A DNA stretch of 64,000 nucleotides from Sulfuricella sp. (GCA_023266195.1 JAHFRP010000004.1:62001-126000); one strand, 5' to 3'. Positions 33,834 to 42,291 are shown, counted from the stretch's first letter. A program made the numbers and translations. Notes: a model not told the origin generated them from the letters alone.

Positions 33834-35522
33834 ATGAATCCCTTCGTACCCCTTTCGCGTCGGCTGACGCGGCTCGCCGCCCGCCTCGCCGACTTCCTGG
33901 CGAGGAAGTGGAAGAACAACTTCTATCTCTACCTGGCCGCCCTGTTCACCGTGCTGGTCGTGTATGACGCGTTTTTCCTGCATTTCGCGGCGCAGATGAA
34001 GCAGGCCACTTTCGACACGATGGTGCGTTACCGCGTCGTCGTGCCCAAGCCGGACAAGGATATCGTCATCGTCGACATCAACGAGGCGAGCCTCGCCGCG
34101 ATGGCGAAGGACTACGGCCGCTGGCCCTGGCCGCGGCAGGTGCTGGGGGAGTTCCTCGAACGTGTCGAACGGCAGAAACCGAAGGCGGTGGTGTTCGACA
34201 TCCTGTTCAGCGACCCGGACGTGTACAACCCGGACAGCGATGCCTACTTCGACGCCGCCGTCGCCGCCACCGACAACACCTTCTTCCCCATGCTGCGGCT
34301 CGACCCGGCGGACGACGCCCTGAGCCAGATCAAGCCCGGCATGATCCCCGGCGTCACCGCGCTGGAAGGCGCCGACAAGAACGCCACGGTGGCCGTGGTC
34401 CTGCCGCCGTTCAAATCCATCCTCCAGGGCGGCAGGCTGGGATTGCACAACATCTACCCCGACCCGGACGGCATCGCGCGCCAATACCTGGCCTACCTCG
34501 ACGACGACGGCTGGAAGATTCCCTCGCTGCCGCTACGCGTCGCCGCACAGCTGGGATACGTCCAGCCCGAGGCGCGGCGCTTCCTGCTCAACTGGCGCGG
34601 CAAGCCGTTCTCCTACCATACGGTCAGCTTCTCCGACGTTTACGCCGACCTGACCAGCAAGAACAGGAAACGCCCGCCGGACGAGTTCACCGGCAAGATC
34701 GTGATCATCGGCTCGACCGCGCCGAGCCTGTTCGACGTCAAGCCGACGCCGATCAGCCGGATGCACCCCGGCGTGGAGATTCTCGCCACCGCCCTCGACA
34801 ACCTCAAGCACGGCGATTATCTGCGTTTTCCCGACGCGCGCCTGGCTTACCTGCTGCTGACGCTCGCCATCGTCTGGGCCACCGCCTGGGGGTTCTACCG
34901 CGGCAGCGGGCAGGACAAGTTCGACCGCCTGTTCGGCGCGTCGCAGTTCATCCTCATCGCCGTCTCCTACGCCAGCATCAACCTCACCACCACCTACATC
35001 AACCTGACCGGCCCGGTCACCATCGGCCTGGCCTATTTCACGCTGGCCCGGCTGTATGCCTTCGCCACCGGCAAGGCGCTGGAAAAAAGCATGGTGCGGA
35101 CGTCCCGCGATCACCAAGGCGAACTGCACGCCGTTTTGATGCTGGTCCGTCTCGGCCACACCGGCGGCCCCGCCGCCCGCGAAAAAATCCGCAAGGCGCT
35201 GGGAAAAATGGGCCGGGCGGCAAACAGCGCCGAACTGCTCAAGGGCCGCCAGCAGGGCCTGTGGGGCCTGTTCGAGGATACCCTGGCGATCTCCTGGGTA
35301 TGCCGGGAAGACGATGCGGATTGCCGCGCGCAGGTCGCCGCGGACGCTGCGGCGATTTCGCAAGCCGCCGGGCCTCTCTTGCAAAAACACGACGCGAATG
35401 CGGATAATGAAAATATCTGCTTCGTCCACCAGGCGCGGATGGCAGGCGGGGAATCCGCAGCGGACGAATGGCGCGCCTTGTTTGCCGAAACTCTTCTGCG
35501 CCGGACCGAATCCAAGCAATGA
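33834..35522 (+). CDS. CHASE2-domain membrane protein
   Basis: The 562-residue protein has an N-terminal membrane segment (YLYLAALFTVLVVYDAFFL), a periplasmic CHASE2 sensor (DKDIVIVDINEASLAAMAKDYGRWPWPRQVLGEFL ... GKIVIIGSTAPSLFD) and three further hydrophobic segments (about residues 335-405). The ~150-residue cytosolic C-terminal domain is not a kinase or cyclase that I recognise. It is followed by SH3-like and M48 protease genes on the same strand, so it may sense envelope state. Confidence 0.85.
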   Translation: MNPFVPLSRRLTRLAARLADFLARKWKNNFYLYLAALFTVLVVYDAFFLHFAAQMKQATFDTMVRYRVVVPKPDKDIVIVDINEASLAAMAKDYGRWPWPRQVLGEFLERVERQKPKAVVFDILFSDPDVYNPDSDAYFDAAVAATDNTFFPMLRLDPADDALSQIKPGMIPGVTALEGADKNATVAVVLPPFKSILQGGRLGLHNIYPDPDGIARQYLAYLDDDGWKIPSLPLRVAAQLGYVQPEARRFLLNWRGKPFSYHTVSFSDVYADLTSKNRKRPPDEFTGKIVIIGSTAPSLFDVKPTPISRMHPGVEILATALDNLKHGDYLRFPDARLAYLLLTLAIVWATAWGFYRGSGQDKFDRLFGASQFILIAVSYASINLTTTYINLTGPVTIGLAYFTLARLYAFATGKALEKSMVRTSRDHQGELHAVLMLVRLGHTGGPAAREKIRKALGKMGRAANSAELLKGRQQGLWGLFEDTLAISWVCREDDADCRAQVAADAAAISQAAGPLLQKHDANADNENICFVHQARMAGGESAADEWRALFAETLLRRTESKQ

Positions 35523-35552
35523 ATAAACGACGTGAAATGCGAGGTATCGACC

Positions 35553-36104
35553 ATGAATAAAAGCCCCGGAAAAACCCTTTGCGGCGCGCTGCTGGCCGCG
35601 CTGCTGCTGACGGCGGCCGCCGCCCGCGCCGACAGCGGCGCGGCGCTCAAGATCGACGAGATCAAGGCCGAGCCCTATCGCGACGCCGCCACCGTCGGCC
35701 AGCTCGCGACCGGCGACAAGGTGGAGATCGTCGGCAAGCAAGGCGGCTGGCTGAAGGTCAAGAGCGCCAAGGGCAGCGGCTGGGTGCACATGTTGAGCAT
35801 CCGCCGCGGCGAAGCGCGCAAGGCGTCGGCCGGCGGCGAGGTATCGGGCCTGCTGGGACTGGCATCCGGACGCGCCGGCACCGGACAGGTGGTGGCCACC
35901 ACCGGCGTCCGGGGACTCAACGAGGAGCAGCTCAAGGAAGCCAAATACAGCGAGTCCGAAATGAAGCTGCTGCCGACCTTCGCCGCCAGCAAGCAGGAGG
36001 CGCAGGCCTTCGCCGCCAAGGGCAAGCTCGTGCCCCATCAGCTGGAGTACCTGCCGGAACCCGGCCCGCAGCGCGCCTCGGAGCAAGGAGAACAATTATG
36101 GTAA
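35553..36104 (+). CDS. Periplasmic SH3b-domain protein
   Basis: ATG 35553 (MNKSPGKTLCGALLAALLLTAAAARA) gives a clear signal peptide; track start 35532 is upstream and less likely. Residues ~35-90 are a bacterial SH3 domain (IKAEPYRDAATVGQLATGDKVEIVGKQGGWLKVKSAKGSGWVHML). The rest is low-complexity and helical. The stop overlaps the next gene's ATG by 7 bases, indicating coupling to the M48 peptidase. Confidence 0.85.
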   Translation: MNKSPGKTLCGALLAALLLTAAAARADSGAALKIDEIKAEPYRDAATVGQLATGDKVEIVGKQGGWLKVKSAKGSGWVHMLSIRRGEARKASAGGEVSGLLGLASGRAGTGQVVATTGVRGLNEEQLKEAKYSESEMKLLPTFAASKQEAQAFAAKGKLVPHQLEYLPEPGPQRASEQGEQLW

Positions 36105-37171
36105 CCCGGACCCGCACCACCCTCGCCGGCGGTCTTAGTGTGAAACTCGCGAAGCGAGACCTCGTCCCCCTCTCCCGTCTCGCCAGAGCGAGCGGCTTTG
36201 CCGCCGCTCTCGGCGGGGACACTCCTTGCGGGTGCAGGGAGAGGGCTAGGGGTGAGGGAAACGGTCATGGCGAATCGCCGTTTCATCATTCTGGGCGGCG
36301 ATTCGCCATGACCGTTAGCCTGCTGCTGTGCGTCGGCGCGGCGCAAGCCTTCGACCTGGGCGACGCGCTGAAAAACGCGATCAAGCAGCCGCAGCAAGGA
36401 CAGCAGCAACAAAAGCAGCCCTCCAACGCCGATCTGCTGCAGGAAGGCATCGGCGTGCTGGCCGGCACCCGCGGCGTCTCCGAAACGGAAGAGGTCGCCA
36501 TCGGCCGCCAGATCGCCGGCAACCTGCTGGGCGCCGCGCCGCTGGTCAAGGATCGGCAGCTGCAGAAATACGTCAACGAAGTTGGCCGCTGGGTCGCCAG
36601 CCAGAGCGAGCGGCCCGACCTCGAATGGCATTTCGGCGTGATCGAATCCAAGGACATCAACGCCTTCGCCGCGCCGGGCGGCTACATCTTCGTCACCCGC
36701 GGCCTTTACCAGGTCCTGCAAAACGAGGCGGAACTGGCCGGTGTGCTCGGCCACGAAATCGGCCACGTCATCCGCAAGCACCACCTGAAACTGCTGCAGC
36801 AAAGCAGGATGGTAAGCCTGGGCGGCAAGCTGCTCGCCAGGAAAGCGGCCGACGGCAACGAACAGGTGCAGAACGTGATCGGCAGCGGCGCGGAAATCGT
36901 CGCCCGCGGCCTCGACAAGAACTCGGAATTCGAAGCCGACCGCATCGGCATGGTGCTGTCCGCCCGCGCCGGCTACGACGCCTTCGGCCTGCCTGAAGTC
37001 CTGCAGCAGATCGGCCACGTCAGCGCCGGCGACAGCAGCGTGGCGCTGCTGTTCAAGACCCACCCCCATCCCGACGAACGGCTCGCCAAGCTCGACGAAG
37101 TGGTGGACGACCGGTTCGACGGCTTGAAAGGCCAGACCCTGGCGGGACGGTTCTATAAATTGAAGCCATGA
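36098..37171 (+). CDS. M48 family metallopeptidase with repeat-interrupted signal peptide
   Basis: The M48 core has LAGVLGHEIGHVIRKHH (HExxH) and SEFEADRIGMVLSARAGYD (third ligand), as in BepA/LoiP-type periplasmic proteases. ATG 36098 follows AAGGAG and starts MVTRTRTTLAGGL. Sixty residues encoded by palindromic repeats follow (residues 14-73), and then SLLLCVGAAQAFDLGD. Joining residues 13 and 74 restores a perfect signal peptide. TTAG occurs at both edges (36135-36138 and 36315-36318), like a target-site duplication. An ATG at 36308, inside the repeat, offers a short alternative start (MTVSLLLCVGAAQA, 287 residues). Export efficiency is therefore uncertain. Confidence 0.85.
   Translation: MVTRTRTTLAGGLSVKLAKRDLVPLSRLARASGFAAALGGDTPCGCRERARGEGNGHGESPFHHSGRRFAMTVSLLLCVGAAQAFDLGDALKNAIKQPQQGQQQQKQPSNADLLQEGIGVLAGTRGVSETEEVAIGRQIAGNLLGAAPLVKDRQLQKYVNEVGRWVASQSERPDLEWHFGVIESKDINAFAAPGGYIFVTRGLYQVLQNEAELAGVLGHEIGHVIRKHHLKLLQQSRMVSLGGKLLARKAADGNEQVQNVIGSGAEIVARGLDKNSEFEADRIGMVLSARAGYDAFGLPEVLQQIGHVSAGDSSVALLFKTHPHPDERLAKLDEVVDDRFDGLKGQTLAGRFYKLKP
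36139..36318. repeat. 180-bp repeat insertion inside the M48 gene
   Basis: The first part (36139-36259) is repeat family A (GTGAAACTCGCGAAGCGAG ... GGGAGAGGGCTAGGGGTGAGG) with its own internal sequence. The second part is a palindrome with 20-bp perfect arms, AACGGTCATGGCGAATCGCC at 36260-36279 and its complement at 36297-36316. The total is exactly 60 codons when one TTAG copy is counted. Confidence 0.85.
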
Positions 37172-37190
37172 CAACACCGTTGGAGCATTA

Positions 37191-37757
37191 ATGAAAACAA
37201 GACTTTTGGCCCTCTTCTTCGGCCTGTGCTTTTCCCTCTCCGCCTTCGCCGCCAATCCCATGGTGGAAATGGAGACCAACCTCGGCAGCTTCACGCTGGA
37301 GCTGTATCCGGACAAGGCGCCGAAGACGGTGGAAAACTTCCTGAAATACGTCAAGGGCGGCTTTTACCAGGGCACGGTGTTCCATCGCGTGATCGACAAT
37401 TTCATGATCCAGGGCGGCGGCTTCGACGCCAGCCTGCGCGAGAAGGAAACCTTCTACCCGATCCGGAACGAAGCCGACAACGGCCTGAAGAACGAAACCT
37501 ACACCATCGCCATGGCGCGGACGATGGACCCCCACTCCGCCGCCGCGCAGTTCTTCATCAACGTGAAGGACAATGCCTTTCTCGATTTCACCGTGCCGAA
37601 GGGCCAGGGCTGGGGTTACGCCGTGTTCGGCAAAGTGGTGAAAGGCCAGGACACGATCATGAAAATCGCCAGGGTGCGCACCGGCGCGCGCGGCCCGTTC
37701 CCCTCCAACGCGCCGCTGGGGAACGTGGTGATCGAAAATGTGAGACTTCTTCCATAA
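37191..37757 (+). CDS. ppiA: Periplasmic peptidyl-prolyl cis-trans isomerase (cyclophilin)
   Basis: The 188-residue protein has a signal peptide (MKTRLLALFFGLCFSLSAFAA) and a cyclophilin domain: YPDKAPKTVENFLKYV, FYQGTVFHRVIDNFMIQGGGF with the catalytic Arg, and SAAAQFFINVKDNAFLD. It should catalyse proline isomerisation during periplasmic folding. It lies 19 bp after the M48 peptidase gene, consistent with an envelope quality-control operon. The gene name follows PpiA because of the signal peptide. Confidence 0.9.
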   Translation: MKTRLLALFFGLCFSLSAFAANPMVEMETNLGSFTLELYPDKAPKTVENFLKYVKGGFYQGTVFHRVIDNFMIQGGGFDASLREKETFYPIRNEADNGLKNETYTIAMARTMDPHSAAAQFFINVKDNAFLDFTVPKGQGWGYAVFGKVVKGQDTIMKIARVRTGARGPFPSNAPLGNVVIENVRLLP

Positions 37758-37833
37758 CCCTCTGACAAACAATAAGATCGACAAGGCGGAGTGGGAAGCT
37801 CCTGCCAGGCGAAAACCTGATTGGCCCGCTATC

Positions 37834-39612
37834 ATGCCCACTACTTACACCTGGCCTTCCATCCTTGCCATCGTGCGCGAGCACAAGAAGGGGCTGATCA
37901 GTGCGCATCTCGTCGCCATCCTGGCCGCGCTGGCGAGCGTGCCGATCCCGCTGCTGATGCCGCTCCTGGTCGACGAAGTGCTGCTGCACCGGCCGGGAAC
38001 CATGGTGACGTGGGTCAACGGCCTGTTCCCCGCCGCCTGGCACGGCCCGGCGCTGTATATCGGCGCGGTGCTGGCGGTCACGCTGTTGCTGCGATTCACC
38101 ACGCTGGTGCTGGGCGTGTGGCAGACGCGCAACTTCACCCTGATCGCCAAGGATGTGGTCTACCGCATGCGCGAACAGATGCTGCTGCGCCTGTCGCGCA
38201 TCGCCATGTCGGAATACGAAACCCTCGGCAGCGGCGCGGTGGCGTCCCATTTCGTCAAGGATCTGGACGCGGTGGACAGCTTCATCGGCGCGTCGGTGTC
38301 GAAATTCCTGGTCGCCGTGCTCTCCATCGCCGGCACCGCCGTGGTGCTGTTGTGGATGAACTGGCAGCTGGCGCTGTTCATCCTGCTGCTCAACCCGGCG
38401 GTGGTGTATTTCACCATGGTGCTGGGCAAGCGGGTGAAAGACCTGAAACGGGAGGAGAACAGCGCCTTCGAGCTGTTCCAGCAATCGCTGGCCGAAACCC
38501 TCGACGCGATCCAGCAGATCCGCGCCATCAACCGCGAACGCCATTACATCGGCCGGGTGATCGACACCGCGCGCGGCATCCGCACCCACGCCGCCGCCTT
38601 CTCCTGGAAAAGCGACGCCGCCGGACGGCTGTCGTTCATGGTGTTCCTGTTCGGCTTCGACGTGTTCCGCGCCATCAGCATGCTGATGGTGGTGTATTCC
38701 GACCTTTCCGTCGGCCGGATGATGGCGGTGTTCGGCTACCTCTGGTTCATGATGGGGCCGGTGCAGGAAATCCTCGGCATCCAGTATGCCTACTACGGCG
38801 CCAAGGCCGCGCTGGCGCGCATCAACCGCCTGCTCGGGCTAAAGGAGGAACCGCATTATCCGCATCTAAAAAACCCCTTTGCAGGCCACCACACCGTCGG
38901 CGTCGAAGTGGCGGACGTCCGCTTCAGCTACGGCGAAACGCCGGTGCTGAACGGCGTCAGCCTGGCCATCCAGCCGGGCGAAAAAGTGGCTCTGGTGGGT
39001 GCTTCCGGCGGCGGAAAATCGACCCTGGTGCAGGTGATCCTGGGGCTTTATCCGCCCCAGTCGGGGACGGTCGGTTTCGACGGCGTGCCAACCACCGAAA
39101 TCGGCCTGGAAGTGGTGCGCAGCCACGTCGCCACCGTGCTGCAGCACCCCGCGCTGTTCAACGACACGGTGCGGATGAACCTGACCCTGGGCCGCGAACT
39201 CACCGACGAGCAATTGTGGCAGGCGCTGGAAGTGGCGCAGCTGGCCGCCACCGTGCGCGAACTGCCGCATGGGCTCGACACCATCGTCGGACGCCAGGGC
39301 GTGCGCCTCTCTGGCGGCCAGCGCCAGCGCCTGGCGATCGCGCGCATGATCCTGTCCGACCCGCAGGTGGTGATCCTCGACGAAGCCACCTCGGCGCTCG
39401 ACGCGGAAACCGAAGCGAAGCTGCACGAAGCCCTGCGCGCCTTCCTCAAGGACCGCACCACCCTGATCATCGCCCACCGCCTGAGCGCGGTGAAACAGGC
39501 CGACCGGGTCTACGTCTTCGACAGCGGCCAGATCATCGAACAGGGCGCCCACGACGAGCTGATCCGCAACAATGGGCTCTACAGCCGGCTGTATGGAAGG
39601 CTGCAACATTGA
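37834..39612 (+). CDS. MsbA-like ABC exporter, fused permease/ATPase
   Basis: The 592-residue half-transporter has about six membrane helices in residues 1-310 and an ABC domain at ~345-580. The ABC domain shows Walker A GASGGGKST, signature LSGGQRQRLAIAR, Walker B VVILDEATSALD and the H-loop IIAHRLS. Architecture fits lipid or drug exporters acting as homodimers. Substrate is not predictable and no partner permease is nearby. Confidence 0.9.
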   Translation: MPTTYTWPSILAIVREHKKGLISAHLVAILAALASVPIPLLMPLLVDEVLLHRPGTMVTWVNGLFPAAWHGPALYIGAVLAVTLLLRFTTLVLGVWQTRNFTLIAKDVVYRMREQMLLRLSRIAMSEYETLGSGAVASHFVKDLDAVDSFIGASVSKFLVAVLSIAGTAVVLLWMNWQLALFILLLNPAVVYFTMVLGKRVKDLKREENSAFELFQQSLAETLDAIQQIRAINRERHYIGRVIDTARGIRTHAAAFSWKSDAAGRLSFMVFLFGFDVFRAISMLMVVYSDLSVGRMMAVFGYLWFMMGPVQEILGIQYAYYGAKAALARINRLLGLKEEPHYPHLKNPFAGHHTVGVEVADVRFSYGETPVLNGVSLAIQPGEKVALVGASGGGKSTLVQVILGLYPPQSGTVGFDGVPTTEIGLEVVRSHVATVLQHPALFNDTVRMNLTLGRELTDEQLWQALEVAQLAATVRELPHGLDTIVGRQGVRLSGGQRQRLAIARMILSDPQVVILDEATSALDAETEAKLHEALRAFLKDRTTLIIAHRLSAVKQADRVYVFDSGQIIEQGAHDELIRNNGLYSRLYGRLQH

Positions 39613-39624
39613 TCATTGATGCAA

Positions 39625-39702
39625 TTAACCGCCGATTAACGCCAATAAACACAGATTACTCCCTGGAAGTATCGGTGTTTATTGGCGTTAATCGGCGGTT
39701 AA
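39625..39702. repeat. TTAACCGCCGATTAACG inverted repeat
   Basis: Perfect 28-bp arms (39625-39652 and 39675-39702) around a 22-nt loop, between the ABC exporter and a lipoprotein gene. One arm recurs at 19001-19036 just before putA. Confidence 0.85.
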
Positions 39703-39723
39703 ACAAGTGTTTAAGGTGACGCC

Positions 39724-40131
39724 ATGCCAAGAATCATCTCCGCCCTGCTCCTCCTCGCCGCCCTGGCCGGCTGCGCCACCACCATGCCGTGGACCGACTC
39801 GCGCCAGGACACGCTGCGCCAGGAAGCGGAATATCTGTCCGGCCTGGTCAAAACCCATAAAATCACCAAAACGCAGGCCGCCGACCGGCTCAACATCAAG
39901 CGGGTCGCGCTGATCGGCCATAATGCCTACGACGACGAGGTGTTCGATTATTACCACCACCTCGCCGAGGAACGCGACCACAACCGCATCGGCCAGGCCG
40001 AGTCGCAATCGCTGATGAAGAAGAAACTGGCCGAAGTGCGCGCCCGCTACCAACAGGAGAAAGAAAAACCCCGCAAGGCGCCGGTGTTTACCGACTTCGT
40101 GATGGAGTTGTATGGGTTGCCGGCGCTGTAA
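39724..40131 (+). CDS. Small lipoprotein of unknown function
   Basis: The 135-residue protein has a lipoprotein signal with lipobox LAGC (MPRIISALLLLAALAGCATT). The mature part is charged and helical (LRQEAEYLSGLVKTHKITKTQAADRLN ... KKKLAEVRARYQQEKEKPRK). No family is recognised. It is the last gene before the AT-richer cassette region. Confidence 0.7.
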   Translation: MPRIISALLLLAALAGCATTMPWTDSRQDTLRQEAEYLSGLVKTHKITKTQAADRLNIKRVALIGHNAYDDEVFDYYHHLAEERDHNRIGQAESQSLMKKKLAEVRARYQQEKEKPRKAPVFTDFVMELYGLPAL

Positions 40132-40167
40132 TAGTGAAGAACCAGCTACGTCCGCTACCAGCGCACC

Positions 40168-40422
40168 TTACGCGCGCTTTGCAACAAGCGGGAATTGGCT
40201 GGGGTCAAGGATGGACTCAAGCGCCAAATCCACGTCGAGTAGCGGCCAATAGAGGTGGTTCTTGCCCGGCCTCTCTATGGTCGTAATCTCATCAAGGGTG
40301 GCTTGCTTGAACCAAGGGAACTCTGAAAATGCGACAAAAATCTCCTCATCATCCAGCAGCAGCCAGAACCCCTTATTAGAGGCGAGAGAAACTTCAATTT
40401 CCGAAGTGCTTGTGCCAAGCAT
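40168..40422 (-). CDS. DUF2442 family protein (last cassette)
   Basis: The ATG at 40422, with GAGGAG 7 bases upstream, gives 84 residues (MLGTSTSEIEVSLASNKGFWLLLDDEEIFVAF ... YWPLLDVDLALESIL). This matches DUF2442, small proteins often found in mobile regions and sometimes beside toxin-like genes. The track start at 40467 is less likely. It is the distal gene of the minus-strand cassette array; no clear attC follows it. Confidence 0.72.
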   Translation of the reverse strand: MLGTSTSEIEVSLASNKGFWLLLDDEEIFVAFSEFPWFKQATLDEITTIERPGKNHLYWPLLDVDLALESILDPSQFPLVAKRA

Positions 40423-40483
40423 GGACAATCTCCTCGATGTGTTGCTGAACCAATGAAAAAGCTTCACTCCGCCTGTGTAGCGG

Positions 40484-40490
40484 GTTAGGC
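40484..40490 (-). other. attC core-site-like GCCTAAC
   Basis: Read on the minus strand, GCCTAAC overlaps the stop of the nuclease-like gene and is followed by CCGCTACACAGGCGG. The right half of a normal attC site is not seen before the DUF2442 start, so the site is partial or degenerate. Confidence 0.4.
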
Positions 40491-41033
40491 CGCGGATTCA
40501 CGGTTCTTGACATAGTAGGCGAGCATTTCTGCAATGTCAGTTCCGGCACCACCTTTGTGTGCAGCTACTTCATCGTTGCAAAGCGAGGCCAGAACAGAAT
40601 AGAACGTATGCATTTTTATCCCTTTGTCGCGGATGAGGTCAAGTTCTTCTGGGTGACGGACAGAACCATGAACAAACTCAAGTGACCACGACAAACCAGG
40701 CCACGCCCTGTTTCCGGCTTTAACCTTCCCCGGAGAGTGAAACTTCTTTTCCACCCATGCGGAAACAGCCACTTCCAAAACGTCTCGGGGACGAGCCCAG
40801 GCAGAAGTCTTGGATTTGCCGAGCACCTTTACCTGTGCCTCTGTGAGCGACGAAATATAAGCGATTGGGTTCGTGCTGACCTGTACTTCAACGTGGCGAG
40901 CTTCAAGCCCCGACTCGCCCTGACGGACGGCAAGAAGGTCCATTTCGCTCACACCGAAGCGGGCGCCACGAATGGTGAAGTAGCCGTCGCGGTTCAACCA
41001 TTCTTCAACAAGCGATTCAGCGAGGAGAGACAT
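40485..41033 (-). CDS. Hypothetical protein, possible PD-(D/E)xK-type nuclease fold
   Basis: ATG 41033 gives 182 residues (MSLLAESLVEEWLNRDGYFTIRG...). The pattern GVSEMDLLAVR followed by ARHVEVQVS could be the D...ExQ active-site pair of a PD-(D/E)xK nuclease, and an early Glu in LVEEWL fits. This is a weak inference. It occupies one cassette of the attC-like array and is AT-richer than flanking genes. Confidence 0.6.
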   Translation of the reverse strand: MSLLAESLVEEWLNRDGYFTIRGARFGVSEMDLLAVRQGESGLEARHVEVQVSTNPIAYISSLTEAQVKVLGKSKTSAWARPRDVLEVAVSAWVEKKFHSPGKVKAGNRAWPGLSWSLEFVHGSVRHPEELDLIRDKGIKMHTFYSVLASLCNDEVAAHKGGAGTDIAEMLAYYVKNRESAA

Positions 41034-41769
41034 GTCTCTTCGGCCCAACGTCTGAGTTCAACGGGGGCGCGCCACCGATAGAGCCCCCTGGATTATAGAA
41101 ATGCTTTCGGTATGCATCGGAAAACCTCCATGTTGCATGGCCGTAACGGTAGCGGGCCATGTCAAAGACGGGCGAAATTGGTGCGTCTTCAATTGGATGA
41201 CATACGAATTGTGTGGCTACTTCGCAGAAGGCCGCAAGCGCCGTGGCTGCCGCCCGTTTTTGAACACCAAGATAGTCAGCGACCTGATTGATTGAAAGGA
41301 AGCCATCAACAACTGTGCGACGGCCAGGCAAAAGCCGCTCTATTGGCGAATTGTTGACGGTTGCCGCAATCATGCCGTACAGAACCTTTCGGTTTCGGAG
41401 AGAAGCCTTGGGTTGGTAGTGAGCGCCCAGGACCGTATTACTCAGGAAGATTCCCTCTGACATAGTGCAGTTCTCTTCTTCGAACGCGGCAATTTCCAGC
41501 GACAAAGTCTTTGCAATTTCTGGCGAGACCCGGAAAAACTCTTTCGAGTTGTTTACGCGCTGATCGTCAAGTACAAGATGTAGCCGGCGCTCGGCTTGGG
41601 AAACACCACGCACAGGACAGGCAAAGGAAACACTGAATGGAGCTGGAATTGCAGCCATTTTGCTGAGTACCTGTGCCCGGCGCTCTGGGGACAGGCGCGT
41701 GAGACCGATCTTCACACAGTCTGGCGGAAGCATAGGATTGCTCAGAACGTAGATGTACCCCGTCAGCAT
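41017..41769 (-). CDS. GIY-YIG/T5orf172-like nuclease-domain protein
   Basis: ATG 41769 gives 250 residues beginning MLTGYIYVLSNPMLPPDCVKIGLT, the GIY-YIG-type pattern with KIGLT and the downstream AERRLHLVLDDQRVNNSKEFF. The second half (FLSINQVADYLGVQKRAAAT) resembles a helix-turn-helix. The last ~20 residues are encoded by the attC-like site and run into the next cassette, overlapping the following start by 17 bp, so the native C terminus may have been lost. The start lies about 6 bases after the cassette junction and has no clear ribosome-binding site. Confidence 0.72.
   Translation of the reverse strand: MLTGYIYVLSNPMLPPDCVKIGLTRLSPERRAQVLSKMAAIPAPFSVSFACPVRGVSQAERRLHLVLDDQRVNNSKEFFRVSPEIAKTLSLEIAAFEEENCTMSEGIFLSNTVLGAHYQPKASLRNRKVLYGMIAATVNNSPIERLLPGRRTVVDGFLSINQVADYLGVQKRAAATALAAFCEVATQFVCHPIEDAPISPVFDMARYRYGHATWRFSDAYRKHFYNPGGSIGGAPPLNSDVGPKRHVSPR
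41042..41095 (-). other. attC-like recombination site
   Basis: On the minus strand GGGGGC..GCGCCCCCG is followed by TTGAACTCAGACGTTGGGC, the usual right half of an integron attC ending in GTTGGGC. The left core site is not clear. Confidence 0.5.
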
Positions 41770-41773
41770 AAGA

Positions 41774-41841
41774 TGGTTAACGTGGAGTTGAGGCGCCTGC
41801 ACGGCTTTTCGCGCAGGTCGCCTCGAACGCAGGGTTAGGGC
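41774..41841 (-). other. attC-like recombination site (59-base element)
   Basis: The minus strand reads GCCCTAACCCTGCGTTCGAGG, then a stem GCGACCTGCGC / GCAGGCGCCTC with one extrahelical base, then AACTCCACGTTAACC. Core sites at both ends, a central imperfect stem and the unpaired base are the attC hallmarks. It separates the membrane-protein and GIY-YIG cassettes. Confidence 0.7.
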
Positions 41842-41844
41842 GCA

Positions 41845-42291
41845 TTACTTCAACTCCGACCACAGTTTGGCGACATGCTCTTCTGAATTTGGCACGTGAT
41901 ACCTGTTCCCGAGCGAGTCCTCAACCCACAAGCATTCAAAAAGAATATCGTCGTTATCGAGATCAAAACTCACGGTATCTTCCTTCTCGATCGTATGCTC
42001 GTAGCGCTCGTGCTCACCAAGACGAAGCCCACCCTTATCCTGGCCCAGGAATGTGGCGGACCATTTTCCAATCTTGGATGTTCCACCAAGCAGCCGAAGA
42101 ATCACCGGCCTTCGACCCGTGTTCGTCAGCGTGAGAACAATTCGATCCGGACCATATTCGGATGCCCAAAGAAAACGACTTGAGACCTTGAGCCGCGGTC
42201 GATCACGGAACGCGACATATGCGGAAACACTGAGACTTCCGAGTGAGGCCACGAGAGCAACGGAAGATAGGACGTCTGAGTAACTTGGCAT
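41845..42291 (-). CDS. Single-TM hypothetical protein (first cassette)
   Basis: The 148-residue protein has one N-terminal membrane helix (VLSSVALVASLGSLSVSAYVAF) followed by a soluble beta-rich domain (RIVLTLTNTGRRPVILRLLGG). That region is typical of small membrane-anchored proteins common in accessory DNA. Its ATG follows a GTTAGGGC junction (42309-42316), so the gene forms the first cassette of the array. Function unknown. Confidence 0.65.
   Translation of the reverse strand: MPSYSDVLSSVALVASLGSLSVSAYVAFRDRPRLKVSSRFLWASEYGPDRIVLTLTNTGRRPVILRLLGGTSKIGKWSATFLGQDKGGLRLGEHERYEHTIEKEDTVSFDLDNDDILFECLWVEDSLGNRYHVPNSEEHVAKLWSELK

Noticed and set aside
40423-40467. Longer N terminus for the DUF2442 protein
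   Set aside because: ATG 40422 has a GAGGAG site at good spacing and fits family length; the extension lies in cassette-junction sequence.
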